A stretch of DNA of 64,000 bases from Alteromonas aquimaris. GTDB taxonomy: Bacteria > Pseudomonadota > Gammaproteobacteria > Enterobacterales > Alteromonadaceae. Shown piece after piece: positions 23,439 through 32,990 of the stretch; the first letter of the stretch is position 1; every line of letters starts with the position of its first letter. The position numbers and the translations under genes were made by a program. The notes below the pieces were generated by a model that worked only from the letters and a program-made list of their open reading frames with translations, was not told the DNA's origin and did no database searches. Location of the stretch: NCBI RefSeq assembly GCF_026183695.1, contig NZ_JAPFRD010000005.1:124001-188000 (forward strand), written 5' to 3'.

Positions 23439-24442
23439 GACCACTGTTTTTCAGAGTACTTGCCTCTACCCAGACTGGCGCGGGCCACCTCATGCGCAGT
23501 CTGGCGCTGGCCCAGGCGGCGGAAAGTTATGACGTACCCAGTGTGTTTTTATTAGATGCTGAGGCTAAATCAGTCGCGGCTAAACGGCACGATTGGCATT
23601 ATAAAATTATTGACCTGCCTTCCGGCCTCGCCGACGATGAGGAGGGCAACTGGATCGGCGCGCAAGCCAAAGAGCAGGGTGCCGCGGCGATAATTTTTGA
23701 TGGATACACCTTCGCGGCTGACACAATAAAAGCCAGTCGAAGTGGGCACTGTACACTGGTGTTAATGGACGACGGCATGACGCATGTTTCGCAATTTGTT
23801 GATATCGTCGTTGATCCCGCTGCGTCTCCTAAAACTGATTCTGCTCAGCAGAGGTTTTGTTACGGTCCTGAATTCAGACTGCTTCGCAGAGAATTTGCAG
23901 AAGTTTCGCCAAATCCCATTAGTCAGCGAAACGGTATCGCCATTAGTCTGGGCGGTAGTGACCCTAAAAATCTTACGATCCCATTGCTAGAGGCAATCGC
24001 AAAACGGATGCCCAATCTGCCCATTCGAGTGGTGACAGGCCCTGCTTATCAGCGGTTATCCGAATTGGAAGCATGCATCGCTACGCTTTTAAATCCCATT
24101 CAACACATACATAACTGTCAGGATATGAGTGAAGTCTGGAACCATGCCAAATTAGCGATTAGTGCAGCCGGGGGCAGTCAGTTTGAGTTGGGAACATGCG
24201 CAACGCCTTCCATACTGCTTATAGTGGCTGATAATCAGCAAGAGGCCACCAAACAGGCTGTGAAAGAAGGCTGGGCACATAGTTTTGATTGCGTTGACAG
24301 AACACCATTGGCAGATATCGCAAACTGCGTACAATCACTATTAGACAACGATTTACAAGTCTTGTCAGACAAAGCTAAAGGGCTATATGATGCTGAAGGT
24401 GCGACGAGGTTGTTAAAAATAATTGCTGAACATCAACAATGA
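23435..24442 (+). CDS. pseG: PseG, UDP-sugar hydrolase
   Basis: PseG removes UDP from UDP-6-deoxy-AltdiNAc, a GT-B-fold hydrolase related to MurG. The catalytic histidine is in TGAGHLMRSL (H18 from the start chosen here), and the donor-side motif is ISLGGSDPKNL with ISAAGGSQFELG further on. I start it at the TTG at 23435, which overlaps the pseI stop (TTGA) as in pseF, giving 335 residues beginning MRPLFFRVLAS. A GTG at 23417 would add six residues with no family support. Confidence 0.93.
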   Translation: MRPLFFRVLASTQTGAGHLMRSLALAQAAESYDVPSVFLLDAEAKSVAAKRHDWHYKIIDLPSGLADDEEGNWIGAQAKEQGAAAIIFDGYTFAADTIKASRSGHCTLVLMDDGMTHVSQFVDIVVDPAASPKTDSAQQRFCYGPEFRLLRREFAEVSPNPISQRNGIAISLGGSDPKNLTIPLLEAIAKRMPNLPIRVVTGPAYQRLSELEACIATLLNPIQHIHNCQDMSEVWNHAKLAISAAGGSQFELGTCATPSILLIVADNQQEATKQAVKEGWAHSFDCVDRTPLADIANCVQSLLDNDLQVLSDKAKGLYDAEGATRLLKIIAEHQQ

Positions 24443-25023
24443 TAAAGGTTTCTCATTCTTTTCAGGGCCCTGTAATTACCGGGTTTCAAGTTACATTGCG
24501 CCCTGTTGCGCAAAACGATTTAAGCCAACTTAGAGATTGGCGGAATAGCGATACAGTACGACAGCAAATGCTCTCGACAGATTTTATTTCAGAAGAGCAG
24601 CAACACGCCTGGTTTAAAAAAATCCAACGTGATGACTCACAGCAACACTGGGTAGTGGAATACAAAGGGCAGGCTATTGGCGCGACTAACATCAAAGCGC
24701 GTTTTCATGGCGATTCTGTCAACACCGCTAAAACACTCGAGCCGGGTTTATATATAGGCCATCCTGACTATCAGGGGAACGTTATAGCGTTTGCGCCCAC
24801 ACTGGCCTTGTACGACTACTGCTTTGCTCATTTGTCCGTCGAATCTTTCTTTGCTGTCGTCAAAGCCGAAAACAAGGCTGCGCTAAAATACAACCAGCAA
24901 CTTGGCTATCAAGTCATCAATCAATCTGATTTAATTGATTTACGCTTGCAAAAAGAAGGGTTTGAGCGGCACACTGAATTACTCAGGCGATTACTTTCCA
25001 GGTCGCCGCGTAAAGGACAATAA
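24439..25023 (+). CDS. pseH: PseH, GNAT N-acetyltransferase
   Basis: PseH (194 aa) acetylates the 4-amino group of the Pse precursor with acetyl-CoA. The GNAT pattern is visible: VTLRPVAQNDLSQLRDWRNSDTVRQQMLSTDFISEEQQHAWF near the start, HWVVEYKGQAIGATNI, and a late VVKAENKAALKYNQQLGYQ helix that usually contacts CoA. It overlaps pseG by four bases and completes the six-enzyme pathway in this locus. Confidence 0.9.
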   Translation: MIKVSHSFQGPVITGFQVTLRPVAQNDLSQLRDWRNSDTVRQQMLSTDFISEEQQHAWFKKIQRDDSQQHWVVEYKGQAIGATNIKARFHGDSVNTAKTLEPGLYIGHPDYQGNVIAFAPTLALYDYCFAHLSVESFFAVVKAENKAALKYNQQLGYQVINQSDLIDLRLQKEGFERHTELLRRLLSRSPRKGQ

Positions 25024-25034
25024 GGTCGTATAGA

Positions 25035-25274
25035 GTGGATAATAACGCAAAAATTAAGCAGGTGTTCTGTCAGGCCCTGGGTATTCAACCAGAGCAGGTG
25101 ACGGATGATCTGACTTACAACACAATCGAACAATGGGATTCAACTGCGCATATGATACTGGTCGCAGAATTAGAGGACAGTTTTGACGTCATGCTCGACA
25201 CGGATGATATTATCGATATGAGCACGGTAGGCAAGGCAAAAGAAATTCTGGCAAAGTATGACATCCAATTCTGA
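25035..25274 (+). CDS. Acyl carrier protein
   Basis: This 79-residue acidic protein has the ACP fold signature. S36 in WDSTAHM is the predicted phosphopantetheine attachment site (D-S-x pattern), followed by a helix (ILVAELEDSFDVMLDTDDI). The start is GTG at 25035. It differs from the essential fatty-acid ACP (which has a DSLD motif), so it is likely dedicated to this pathway. The next gene starts within its last codons (17-base overlap). It would carry the acyl group made or reduced by the following genes. Confidence 0.9.
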   Translation: MDNNAKIKQVFCQALGIQPEQVTDDLTYNTIEQWDSTAHMILVAELEDSFDVMLDTDDIIDMSTVGKAKEILAKYDIQF

Positions 25275-26025
25275 TCCAAACAGTCTTAGGGGTAAGTCCA
25301 TATTAGTCACCGGCGCCACGGGTGAGATTGGCCAGGCCATTGTGTCAGCGTGCCTGAAATCCGGAGCCTCGGTATTTGCCAACGCACGTGATGAAGATAA
25401 ACTTGCGCCATTGCTTGACAGTTGGGCTGGTAAAGTTGTGCCGCTCATCTATGACGTGACGGACGAAAAAGCAGTAAAAGAGCAATTTCGCCAAATTCAA
25501 AAAATGCAGATGCAATCTGATATCGGCCCATTACATGGTCTTGTGAATAACGCGGGCGTGATGTTTGAAGCCCCCATTACCGTCAGCTCAATGGATAAAC
25601 TCAAAGAGCAGCTGAATATCAATTTTTTAGCCCCTTATCAACATATGCAATTAGCCTGCAGGTTAATGGCAAGACTGCGCAAGGGCTCAATTGTGAATGT
25701 GCTTTCGCAGGTTGGCGAATTAGGTAGCTCGGGCATGAGCGCATACGCCTCGAGTAAAGCCGCATTGAAAGGCGCGACGGTTTCGCTGGCAAAAGAACTG
25801 GCAGCGGTTGGCATTCGCGTCAATGGTGTGGCCCCTGGTTTTATTGACACCGCTATGACCAGGCATTACGAGCAGGAAAAACGCGAGAATGTATTGCAGC
25901 GGGTGGTCATGAAGCGAGCCGGCACACCAGCCGATGTGGCTAAAGCCGTCAGCTTTTTATTATCAGAACAATCTGCTTACACCACCGGGCACATATTGCC
26001 GGTGGATGGGGCATTTTGCCCTTAA
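25258..26025 (+). CDS. SDR oxidoreductase, FabG-like 3-oxoacyl-ACP reductase
   Basis: This 255-residue classical short-chain dehydrogenase has the nucleotide loop TGATGEIG (residues 19-26), the NNAGVM segment and the catalytic Y163-x3-K167 (YASSKAALKG), ending in a FabG-like DGAFCP. FabG enzymes reduce 3-oxoacyl-ACP to 3-hydroxyacyl-ACP. Its tight overlap with the ACP gene supports action on an ACP-bound substrate, for example to form a hydroxyacyl group for the glycan. A sugar substrate cannot be excluded from sequence. Confidence 0.87.
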   Translation: MTSNSDPNSLRGKSILVTGATGEIGQAIVSACLKSGASVFANARDEDKLAPLLDSWAGKVVPLIYDVTDEKAVKEQFRQIQKMQMQSDIGPLHGLVNNAGVMFEAPITVSSMDKLKEQLNINFLAPYQHMQLACRLMARLRKGSIVNVLSQVGELGSSGMSAYASSKAALKGATVSLAKELAAVGIRVNGVAPGFIDTAMTRHYEQEKRENVLQRVVMKRAGTPADVAKAVSFLLSEQSAYTTGHILPVDGAFCP

Positions 26026-27404
26026 TGTCGTTTCCCTTGTTTAATCGCTCACTGGATCAGTTCGGCGCCAACCCCGCGTTAATCAGTGACGCCGATTCAA
26101 TCACCTATGCCGGGCTGCAAAAACGCGTTGACCAACGAATAAATGAATGGCAGTTGCGCGTGGGCAGTCTGCGGCCGCTAGTGATATTGCGAATGGCAAA
26201 CACCATTAACAGCGTCGTCAATTATTTAGCCTGTCTGCAAGCTCATTATCCGTGCATTGTAGTAAACAGCAATGCGCGTGACGAAGTCGTAGCCGCGATT
26301 GTTCAGCAGTTTTCTCCCAATGTCCTGATTGAAGAAGGAAGCTTTCGGTTACTATCTCAACAGCAGCTTAATCTGGCAGCTGAATTAGGGATCCTGTTAT
26401 CCACATCAGGCTCTACAGGCAGTCAGCAATTTGTCGCTTTGTCGATGCAGAATCTGATTGCCAATACGCGCTCTATTTTGGCTTACTTACCCATTGAAAA
26501 TAACGATGTAACATTAGCTTCATTACCATTTTCCTATTCATATGGGCTGTCTGTATTACATACCCATCTAGCGATGGGCGCAGGTGTTCGTCTGACTGAT
26601 CTGACCGTGATGGATAAAGGTTTCTGGACACTGCTGAAAGAGGCCAACATCGCTTCACTCAATGGCGTTCCCAGTTGGTATGAAATGCTGCTGCGTTTGC
26701 GGTTTGAGCGCAAGGTTTTGCCAGATCTGCGTTATCTGACTCAGGCGGGAGGCAAGTTAGCTGAATCTATGGTGGTCAAACTTGCTGACTATGCTGACCA
26801 CCATAACAAACAATTGTTCGTAATGTACGGTCAAACGGAGGCTACTGCGCGTATGGCATACCTTCCTGCGGATAAGGTCGCCGCAAAGCCTGGCAGCATC
26901 GGACAGGCTATCCCTAATGGTCAACTTGCTATAATAAATGAGGTTGGCGAATCCATACACAATGCACGAGAAATAGGTGAGTTAGTCTATCAAGGACCTA
27001 ATGTGATGTTGGGCTATGTCAATAATCATGAAGGGCTGGCCTCATTTTCACCATCACATACACTGCGTACCGGTGACATCGGCTATTTCGACGAAGAGGG
27101 TGATTTTTTTATTACTGGCAGGCTGAAGCGGATAATTAAACTGTTCGGAGAGCGGTGTAGCCTTGATGAGGTTGAATTTGCTTTGATGCAATCAGGTTTT
27201 GATGTGCGCTGCGTGGGGAAAGACGATGAACTTGTTATCTGCTGTACTTCGGGCCAGTGCGATGCGATAAAGCAGTACGCCATCCAACTGCTGCGGGTTC
27301 CGCCAAAAGCAATAACGATGCATGAGGTTAAAGAGTGGCCGCTACTGACTAATGGTAAAACAGATTATACCGCGTTATATGACCAACTCCCTGTCAATGC
27401 TTGA
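26025..27404 (+). CDS. AMP-forming acyl ligase (adenylate-forming enzyme)
   Basis: This 459-residue member of the ANL superfamily has the phosphate loop (LLSTSGSTGSQQ), the GQTEATARM motif, the TGDIGYFDEEGDFFITGRLKR hinge region and the C-terminal catalytic Lys (LTNGKTDY). It is somewhat shorter than usual acyl-CoA ligases at both ends. The likely role is to activate a carboxylic acid and load it onto the nearby ACP. The ATG at 26025 overlaps the SDR stop by one base and is preferred over the TTG at 26016. Confidence 0.87.
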   Translation: MSFPLFNRSLDQFGANPALISDADSITYAGLQKRVDQRINEWQLRVGSLRPLVILRMANTINSVVNYLACLQAHYPCIVVNSNARDEVVAAIVQQFSPNVLIEEGSFRLLSQQQLNLAAELGILLSTSGSTGSQQFVALSMQNLIANTRSILAYLPIENNDVTLASLPFSYSYGLSVLHTHLAMGAGVRLTDLTVMDKGFWTLLKEANIASLNGVPSWYEMLLRLRFERKVLPDLRYLTQAGGKLAESMVVKLADYADHHNKQLFVMYGQTEATARMAYLPADKVAAKPGSIGQAIPNGQLAIINEVGESIHNAREIGELVYQGPNVMLGYVNNHEGLASFSPSHTLRTGDIGYFDEEGDFFITGRLKRIIKLFGERCSLDEVEFALMQSGFDVRCVGKDDELVICCTSGQCDAIKQYAIQLLRVPPKAITMHEVKEWPLLTNGKTDYTALYDQLPVNA

Positions 27405-27485
27405 TATTGTAAGGCTAATTAATCAAAATCAGCACTAACGGGCAAATTTCTGTCGTAAAAGATTGATAAAAACCAGAGTGAATGA

Positions 27486-28577
27486 ATGTCAGAATCTTCC
27501 TATCAGCAATATCTGGGTACACTTTTTGAAGCTGGCACTAACACTATTGATCAGTCACAAAAGTCTGCCATTTTGCTGGAGTGCTTTCGGTTTTTACATC
27601 AGCACCATTATGCTAACTGCGAAGAGTATCAGCGCATAACCTCACTCTCTCAGGTAAAGTTCGATCGCTACGAAGACCTGCCTTTTCTGGCCGTAAGACT
27701 ATTCAAGTTATACGAATTAAAGAGCGTTCCGCAGACGGAGGTGTTCAAAACACTTAGCTCGTCAGGTACCACCGGGCAAACGCCTGCCCGCATTTTTCTG
27801 GATAAACAGACCAGTGCCAGACAAAGCAAGGTGCTGGTGAATATCATGCAGTCTTTTATCGGTAAACAGCGCTTACCTATGCTTATCATTGATTCGCCAG
27901 CGGTGCTGAAGAACCACACCTTGTCGGCGCGGGGGGCCGGTATACAGGGCATGGCATTTTTCGGCCGCGATCATACTTACGCCCTGAATGAAGACATGTC
28001 ACTGAATGTGGATGCCATTACTCAATTTTCTGAAAAGCATCAGGGTAAGCCGGTACTGCTTTTTGGTTTCACTTTCATGGTGTGGTTGCACTTTATCAAG
28101 GCTTTACAACAGCGTAATTTGCAACTGCCATTCACTGATGGTGTGCTTATTCATAGCGGTGGCTGGAAGAAATTAACTGAACAGCAAGTCAGTAATCAGG
28201 TATTCAAAGAAACCTTAAAAGAGGTAACCGGTATAGCAAAAGTGCATAACTTTTACGGTATGGCTGAACAGGTAGGCAGCGTGTTTGTCGAGTGTGAAAA
28301 AGGCCATCTGCACGCCCCGCCGTTTGCCGATATTCTCATCCGCAATCCTTACACTCTTGAACCGCAATCAAATGGTGAATCAGGACTTATTCAGGTGCTA
28401 TCTATGATCCCAACAAGTTACCCCGGCTACAGTTTATTGACCGAAGATATGGGAACCGTCTTAGGTGAAGACAATTGCGATTGTGGAAGGTTAGGGCGGT
28501 TCTTTCGCGTTGAAGGGAGATTGCCGAAAACAGAGATGCGCGGATGCAGTGACACGGCTGGTTCGACGCATGAGTAG
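27486..28577 (+). CDS. LuxE-like acyl-protein synthetase
   Basis: This 363-residue protein resembles LuxE, which activates a fatty acid as acyl-AMP and passes it to a cysteine for reduction by LuxC. It has the adenylation loop (TLSSSGTTGQTPARIFLD), the FYGMAEQVGSVFVECEKGHLHAP stretch and a C-terminal GRFFRVEGRLPKTEMRGCSD segment that ends like LuxE. No luciferase genes (luxA, luxB) are present, so it is not part of a light system here. It starts 81 bases after the ligase, the largest gap in this part of the operon, and overlaps the LuxC-like gene by 8 bases. Confidence 0.87.
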   Translation: MSESSYQQYLGTLFEAGTNTIDQSQKSAILLECFRFLHQHHYANCEEYQRITSLSQVKFDRYEDLPFLAVRLFKLYELKSVPQTEVFKTLSSSGTTGQTPARIFLDKQTSARQSKVLVNIMQSFIGKQRLPMLIIDSPAVLKNHTLSARGAGIQGMAFFGRDHTYALNEDMSLNVDAITQFSEKHQGKPVLLFGFTFMVWLHFIKALQQRNLQLPFTDGVLIHSGGWKKLTEQQVSNQVFKETLKEVTGIAKVHNFYGMAEQVGSVFVECEKGHLHAPPFADILIRNPYTLEPQSNGESGLIQVLSMIPTSYPGYSLLTEDMGTVLGEDNCDCGRLGRFFRVEGRLPKTEMRGCSDTAGSTHE

Positions 28578-29745
28578 TAACCTGATTAAGCAGTTAAATG
28601 AAATAACTGACCTAGGTAGTCTTGATATATTCAGTGAGAAGAGTTTAACTCCTTACGACCCATTAATTATTTCTTTCACATCAGCTCTATCTAAACAGTT
28701 GATGGCACCAGAAAGTCAACATATCTCTGAGTTGGTGGCACTGGGTTTTTGGCTTCGTGAAAACAACATAATAAAAGAATTTCAACACCAGTTTACTTGC
28801 ATTCGAAAGCCAGTTGGAATGGTTGTGCATTACACTCCTGCAAATGTGGATACCATGTTTGTGTATAGCTGGATTTGTTCACTGGTGTGTGGCAACAGAA
28901 ATCTCATCAGGCTTAACTCTCGCTTATCTGAATTGCAGAACGTATTGCTCAATTGCATTTCCAGTGTGCTTGCTAAACCCGAATTTGAGGCAGTCGCGAA
29001 AACAAATGCCTTCATTCAATATGACAAATCATTGAATGAATTGGCTATTAAGATCAGCCGATCGGCCGATGCCCGAGTATTGTGGGGAGGGGATGCCAGC
29101 GTAATGGCTATCCGACAGTTACCTATAAAACCTCGATGCAGGGATATCAGTTTTTCAGATCGCTATTCTGCGAGCATATTGAATGGCGATGAATTATCTG
29201 CAGAAAATATAAAGGATGTGGCTGAGCATTTGTACCGTGATATTCACCCTTTTAATCAGCAAGCGTGCTCTTCTCCAAAAATAATTTTCTGGAAAGGTAG
29301 TGCGACTTTGCAGCCAGAAGTGCTAAATTTTCTGGATAAAAAATTTAGCACTAATATGTCGGTCACGCTAAAAAATGAACAACTGGTAATGTTGCAATCG
29401 ATGGCCGTTGAAGGCGAGATTCGGCAGGCGTTCACCCACAACTCGCTTCTTTCTATAGAAATACAATCAGGTGCTTCAATTGACGTAACACGCCATAACG
29501 GTCAATTCTCCATCTGGATTGTGCCTATACGGCGAATTAGCGAGTTGAATGACTATTGCGATGATAAGTTGCAAACACTGACTTACTGGGGAATAAACAA
29601 GGAGGAATTGGTCAAGTTTTTATCCAGTACGTCGATACATGGGATAGATCGGCTGGTACCCTTAGGGCAAGCACTGTCATTTTCGTCTCAATGGGATGGA
29701 TATAGCTTGGTTGACCAGCTTACAAAGATAGTCAGTGTGGAGTAG
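28570..29745 (+). CDS. LuxC-like acyl-CoA/acyl-protein reductase
   Basis: This 391-residue aldehyde-dehydrogenase-type reductase resembles LuxC, which reduces an activated acyl group to an aldehyde with NADPH. The predicted nucleophile is C233 in FNQQACSSPK. Family segments are KPVGMVVHYTPANVDTMFVYSWICSLVCGNRN and the WGGDASV stretch. It is shorter than luminous LuxC proteins (about 480). I chose the ATG at 28570, inside the end of the LuxE-like gene, because the 20 residues encoded upstream of it from a TTG at 28510 look unrelated and lie in the overlap. Confidence 0.87.
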   Translation: MSSNLIKQLNEITDLGSLDIFSEKSLTPYDPLIISFTSALSKQLMAPESQHISELVALGFWLRENNIIKEFQHQFTCIRKPVGMVVHYTPANVDTMFVYSWICSLVCGNRNLIRLNSRLSELQNVLLNCISSVLAKPEFEAVAKTNAFIQYDKSLNELAIKISRSADARVLWGGDASVMAIRQLPIKPRCRDISFSDRYSASILNGDELSAENIKDVAEHLYRDIHPFNQQACSSPKIIFWKGSATLQPEVLNFLDKKFSTNMSVTLKNEQLVMLQSMAVEGEIRQAFTHNSLLSIEIQSGASIDVTRHNGQFSIWIVPIRRISELNDYCDDKLQTLTYWGINKEELVKFLSSTSIHGIDRLVPLGQALSFSSQWDGYSLVDQLTKIVSVE

Positions 29746-29747
29746 TT

Positions 29748-31538
29748 GTGCAGTTGTTCACTGAGATATTTGCTCAAACTGGTATTTTTTGGGCGTTAAC
29801 CGCTATTTTATTGAAACTCAATAAAATTATTCGCGCTAAACGTGGCGCATTAATATCGATGGTAAATCTAAGTGATCATTTGATCATTCTTTCCATATCG
29901 TTGCTTTTCATCATACTCACACAAGCGTTTAACTATTCTTTTTTCATCTACCCATTAGCTGCTTTACTCACAGTATATGGTTTTTTGCTTTGGCTTGATG
30001 CGTTGCTATTTGTTCAGTATAGGCTAGAAGTCAATCGACAAACTATTTCATGGTTCTTTACTGGCAGCAAAGGAATAAGCAAAGGAATACCTCACCTTTT
30101 TAGTCTCGGAAATCGCGATCCATGGTTGTTTGTTGTTCCGTTTCTTTGGTTTGGCTTAGTGCTGATGCAAACCCTTTCACCCCACTTTCTTAGTTCGTTT
30201 TTAAGTTCAGAGTGGCATAGCGTTGCGGGCGGTATAACCATGTTTGCGGGGGCAACGGTTGTTATAACTCATCAAATGAAGCGATATTTTTCTCTAAAAC
30301 ATCCCTTTTTTTCTTCGGTAAGCTTGCTCGGTAAAATTTTTCATTGCGATCATTTTGAGGGCGATGAATCTATTTTGTTAAAGCCGGAGCATCAGTCATT
30401 GATTGCACCAGAAAGTGTAGAGCGTGAACCAACAAAGTCGTTTGGCCAATGTAAAAACGCTAACGTCATTCTCATTACAATGGAGTCACTCGGCAACTAT
30501 TTGAAATCCTCAACCGCCGATGGAATAAAGTCTCAAATTGCGAAACGATTTGGAGAGAATAGTTGGACTAGCAAACAACATTTTTGCCTCTGTCCCAATA
30601 CCACTGTGGCAACTAATCAGATTTATACTGGTGGCTATTCTAATAACCCTTACAATCGCAAAGATAGCCTTTACCCAGGAAGTGAGCCTCTACATATAAA
30701 GCATTTGAAGGCAAACGGATATACAACGCTGTTTTTAGATAGTGCCGATATTGGACTTTATGACTACCACAAACTGCTTACTCGTATCGGCTTCGACCAC
30801 GTGTGGGGAACGAAGGATATCCCCGAACAAGGTTTAGAGGCTGATTATCGTTTGTGGAACATGGTTGATGAAATTGCCAGCAAAGTGAATGATAGCCCAT
30901 TTTTCTTGCATCTGATAAATGATCAGACGCATATGCCGTATAAGGTTGTTGATACAAAAAGATTTTCTCGCCATAAGGGCAGTAGTGATAAAGCAACATA
31001 CCTTAACGCAGCTGAAGAAGTTGATTTCATCTTCGACACCTTTCTTAACCGACTTGCAGATAAAGTCGACCTATCAAACACGATTTTGATTTTCACAGGT
31101 GATCATGGTGAATCGTTCGGGGAATATGGCTATAACTTCCACAGTAACTCTATAATTTTTCCTCAAGTGCAAGTCCCCTTTATGCTTACGCATCCTGCTT
31201 TAAGGTCTATGGATATAGCACATTCAAGTCACTTTGATATATTCCCTACCTTGTTTGATTTGCTAGGAATTTCATTTGACTACCCGTGTTTAGGCAAATC
31301 AATGCTTGATGAATCGCGTGAGTTTGCCTACTTCTTTCATTCGGCAACACTGAAGGGCAATACGCCAGCAAATTTTGGTGTTTTGTACGACGAAGGACTT
31401 TTCTGGGTCGACCGTTTATTTAATCAAGTCAGGCATGTACAAGGCAATTATAAAAGTAAAAATCTCGTTGGTAAAAAACGGGACTATTATTGTTACCTGT
31501 TGCAGCGGATGCTAAAAGTGCGGGGATTAATGAAGTAA
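29748..31538 (+). CDS. Membrane sulfatase-fold phosphotransferase, LtaS/OpgB-like
   Basis: This 596-residue protein (GTG start, 2 bases after the LuxC-like stop) has a membrane part of about four helices in residues 1-200 and an alkaline-phosphatase-superfamily domain in about 235-540. Metal and catalytic motifs include NVILITMESLG, the NTTVATNQIYTGG nucleophile region and D452-H-G-E. Relatives move phosphoglycerol or phosphoethanolamine from lipids to periplasmic or surface glycans. The active domain would face the periplasm, whereas flagellin glycosylation by Maf is cytoplasmic. It may therefore act on another surface glycan or on a lipid-linked intermediate. Confidence 0.83.
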   Translation: MQLFTEIFAQTGIFWALTAILLKLNKIIRAKRGALISMVNLSDHLIILSISLLFIILTQAFNYSFFIYPLAALLTVYGFLLWLDALLFVQYRLEVNRQTISWFFTGSKGISKGIPHLFSLGNRDPWLFVVPFLWFGLVLMQTLSPHFLSSFLSSEWHSVAGGITMFAGATVVITHQMKRYFSLKHPFFSSVSLLGKIFHCDHFEGDESILLKPEHQSLIAPESVEREPTKSFGQCKNANVILITMESLGNYLKSSTADGIKSQIAKRFGENSWTSKQHFCLCPNTTVATNQIYTGGYSNNPYNRKDSLYPGSEPLHIKHLKANGYTTLFLDSADIGLYDYHKLLTRIGFDHVWGTKDIPEQGLEADYRLWNMVDEIASKVNDSPFFLHLINDQTHMPYKVVDTKRFSRHKGSSDKATYLNAAEEVDFIFDTFLNRLADKVDLSNTILIFTGDHGESFGEYGYNFHSNSIIFPQVQVPFMLTHPALRSMDIAHSSHFDIFPTLFDLLGISFDYPCLGKSMLDESREFAYFFHSATLKGNTPANFGVLYDEGLFWVDRLFNQVRHVQGNYKSKNLVGKKRDYYCYLLQRMLKVRGLMK

Positions 31539-31646
31539 CTTCATAAATAAGCAAAATCAGTAGGTACGAAGAAGTGGTGTGACTTGAAAAGTGAAAATAG
31601 CCTCCGCTACACAAGTACACAGTAGCATGAGTGAAAAAGAACAATT

Positions 31647-32801
31647 TTGAATGCGTTGAAATCTAAAAAATTAGAAGGTCCATTAGAGATTGTCATAACT
31701 GTAGACGACAAATTCTGTTGCCATTTATGGGTATTGCTCAGAAGCATCGTTACTAGTTGTCAATGTGAAGTTAATTTTCACGTTATTGCTAATTCGGTCA
31801 ATGAAGATAGCAAGGTGAAACTTAAAACCGCAATGGAACTAGATGGCAATTTGACGTTTTACGACGTTGATGAGCAAACTAGGGGCCGTATTTCGGCATT
31901 ACCATTAAGTGCTAGTTATCTAAACCGATTGGATATGGTGACATATCTACGACTTTTGTTAGCCGAAATACTTCCAGATAGCATAAAGCGAGTTTTGTAT
32001 TTGGACTGTGATATGGTGGCACTGGGAGATATAAGCGAACTCGCACACGTTGAGATTTCTGAATTCTTAGCCGCTGTTGTGAGTGATGCAAAACTCTCCA
32101 GGCAAGATTATACGGCTACATTGGGAATGCATACTAACCGCTATTTCAATGCTGGATTGATGCTGATTAACTTAGAGAAGTGGCGCTCCTTCAATGTTGC
32201 TGAAAAAGCACTTCAACTTTTGTGCTCAGGCAAGCAGTATGCATACAACGATCAAGACGTATTGAATATATTATTTCAGAACAAATTGCTGTATTTATCT
32301 TCAGTTTACAATTTTCAGACATATGATGTTGGAGTTAGCTCGCTAGCTAACAACGCAAAAATTGTGCATTTTACCACTGCAGAAAAGCCTTGGCATGCGT
32401 CAAGCGTTCATCCTTTTCGTCAATATTATTGGAAAATTCGGAACCAAGGACCGTACAAAGGAGAGCCTGAGATCTATTTGGATAGTCATGACAAACTGTT
32501 AATAGCTAAATTATTCGATATGGCTGATAACAATAAATCCAAAGTCGTCATATGTGGGGCAGGGCATAAAGGACGTCGTATTTTTCAGAAAGCCAGCGTT
32601 GAAGAAACAGTTCCAATTAAAATTATCGGTTTTATCGACAAGCAAATTACCAGTCCCTATCAGGGCGTGCCAGTGAAAAACTCTCCCAAGTTTTTCCCTG
32701 GTGCTGATTATTTCGTCATTGCATCACAAGCATACACGCAAGAGATTTATCAAACGCTTATAGACGGGGGAGTGAACCAAGCAAAAATAATATCTATTTA
32801 A
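31647..32801 (+). CDS. GT8 glycosyltransferase with Rossmann-like C-terminal tail
   Basis: Residues 1-270 are a family 8 glycosyltransferase: LEIVITVDDKFCCHLWVLLRSI, the metal-binding D120-C-D122 in VLYLDCDMVALGDI, and NAGLMLINLEKWR. Enzymes of this family use UDP-sugars with retention. Residues about 297-384 are a separate Rossmann-like domain (KVVICGAGHKGRRIF...IIGFIDKQ...YFVIASQAYTQEIYQTLIDGG), shared in outline with the next four genes. The only sensible start is a TTG at 31647 with a weak ribosome site. This gene opens the most AT-rich part of the island, after a 108-base gap. Confidence 0.87.
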   Translation: MNALKSKKLEGPLEIVITVDDKFCCHLWVLLRSIVTSCQCEVNFHVIANSVNEDSKVKLKTAMELDGNLTFYDVDEQTRGRISALPLSASYLNRLDMVTYLRLLLAEILPDSIKRVLYLDCDMVALGDISELAHVEISEFLAAVVSDAKLSRQDYTATLGMHTNRYFNAGLMLINLEKWRSFNVAEKALQLLCSGKQYAYNDQDVLNILFQNKLLYLSSVYNFQTYDVGVSSLANNAKIVHFTTAEKPWHASSVHPFRQYYWKIRNQGPYKGEPEIYLDSHDKLLIAKLFDMADNNKSKVVICGAGHKGRRIFQKASVEETVPIKIIGFIDKQITSPYQGVPVKNSPKFFPGADYFVIASQAYTQEIYQTLIDGGVNQAKIISI

Positions 32802-32990
32802 GGTTTTATAGAGAGTTAGTTCTAGCAAATAGGAGTTTGGTTTAGTTTGTGTGCACAAGATGGTCTATTTGACGTGTATTATTATTTCAGTATCGATGCC
32901 CAGACAGTGGAGTAAAACATTAACTTCAAAGATTGTTAATGTAATCAAATATGAAACAACTAATGCTTCTTTATCGACAAAGAGTTTTTA

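Noticed and set aside
27486..29745. A bioluminescence (lux) operon
   Set aside because: Only LuxE-like and LuxC-like genes are present. There are no luxA, luxB or luxD genes, and the LuxC-like protein is short. The context is flagellar glycan synthesis.
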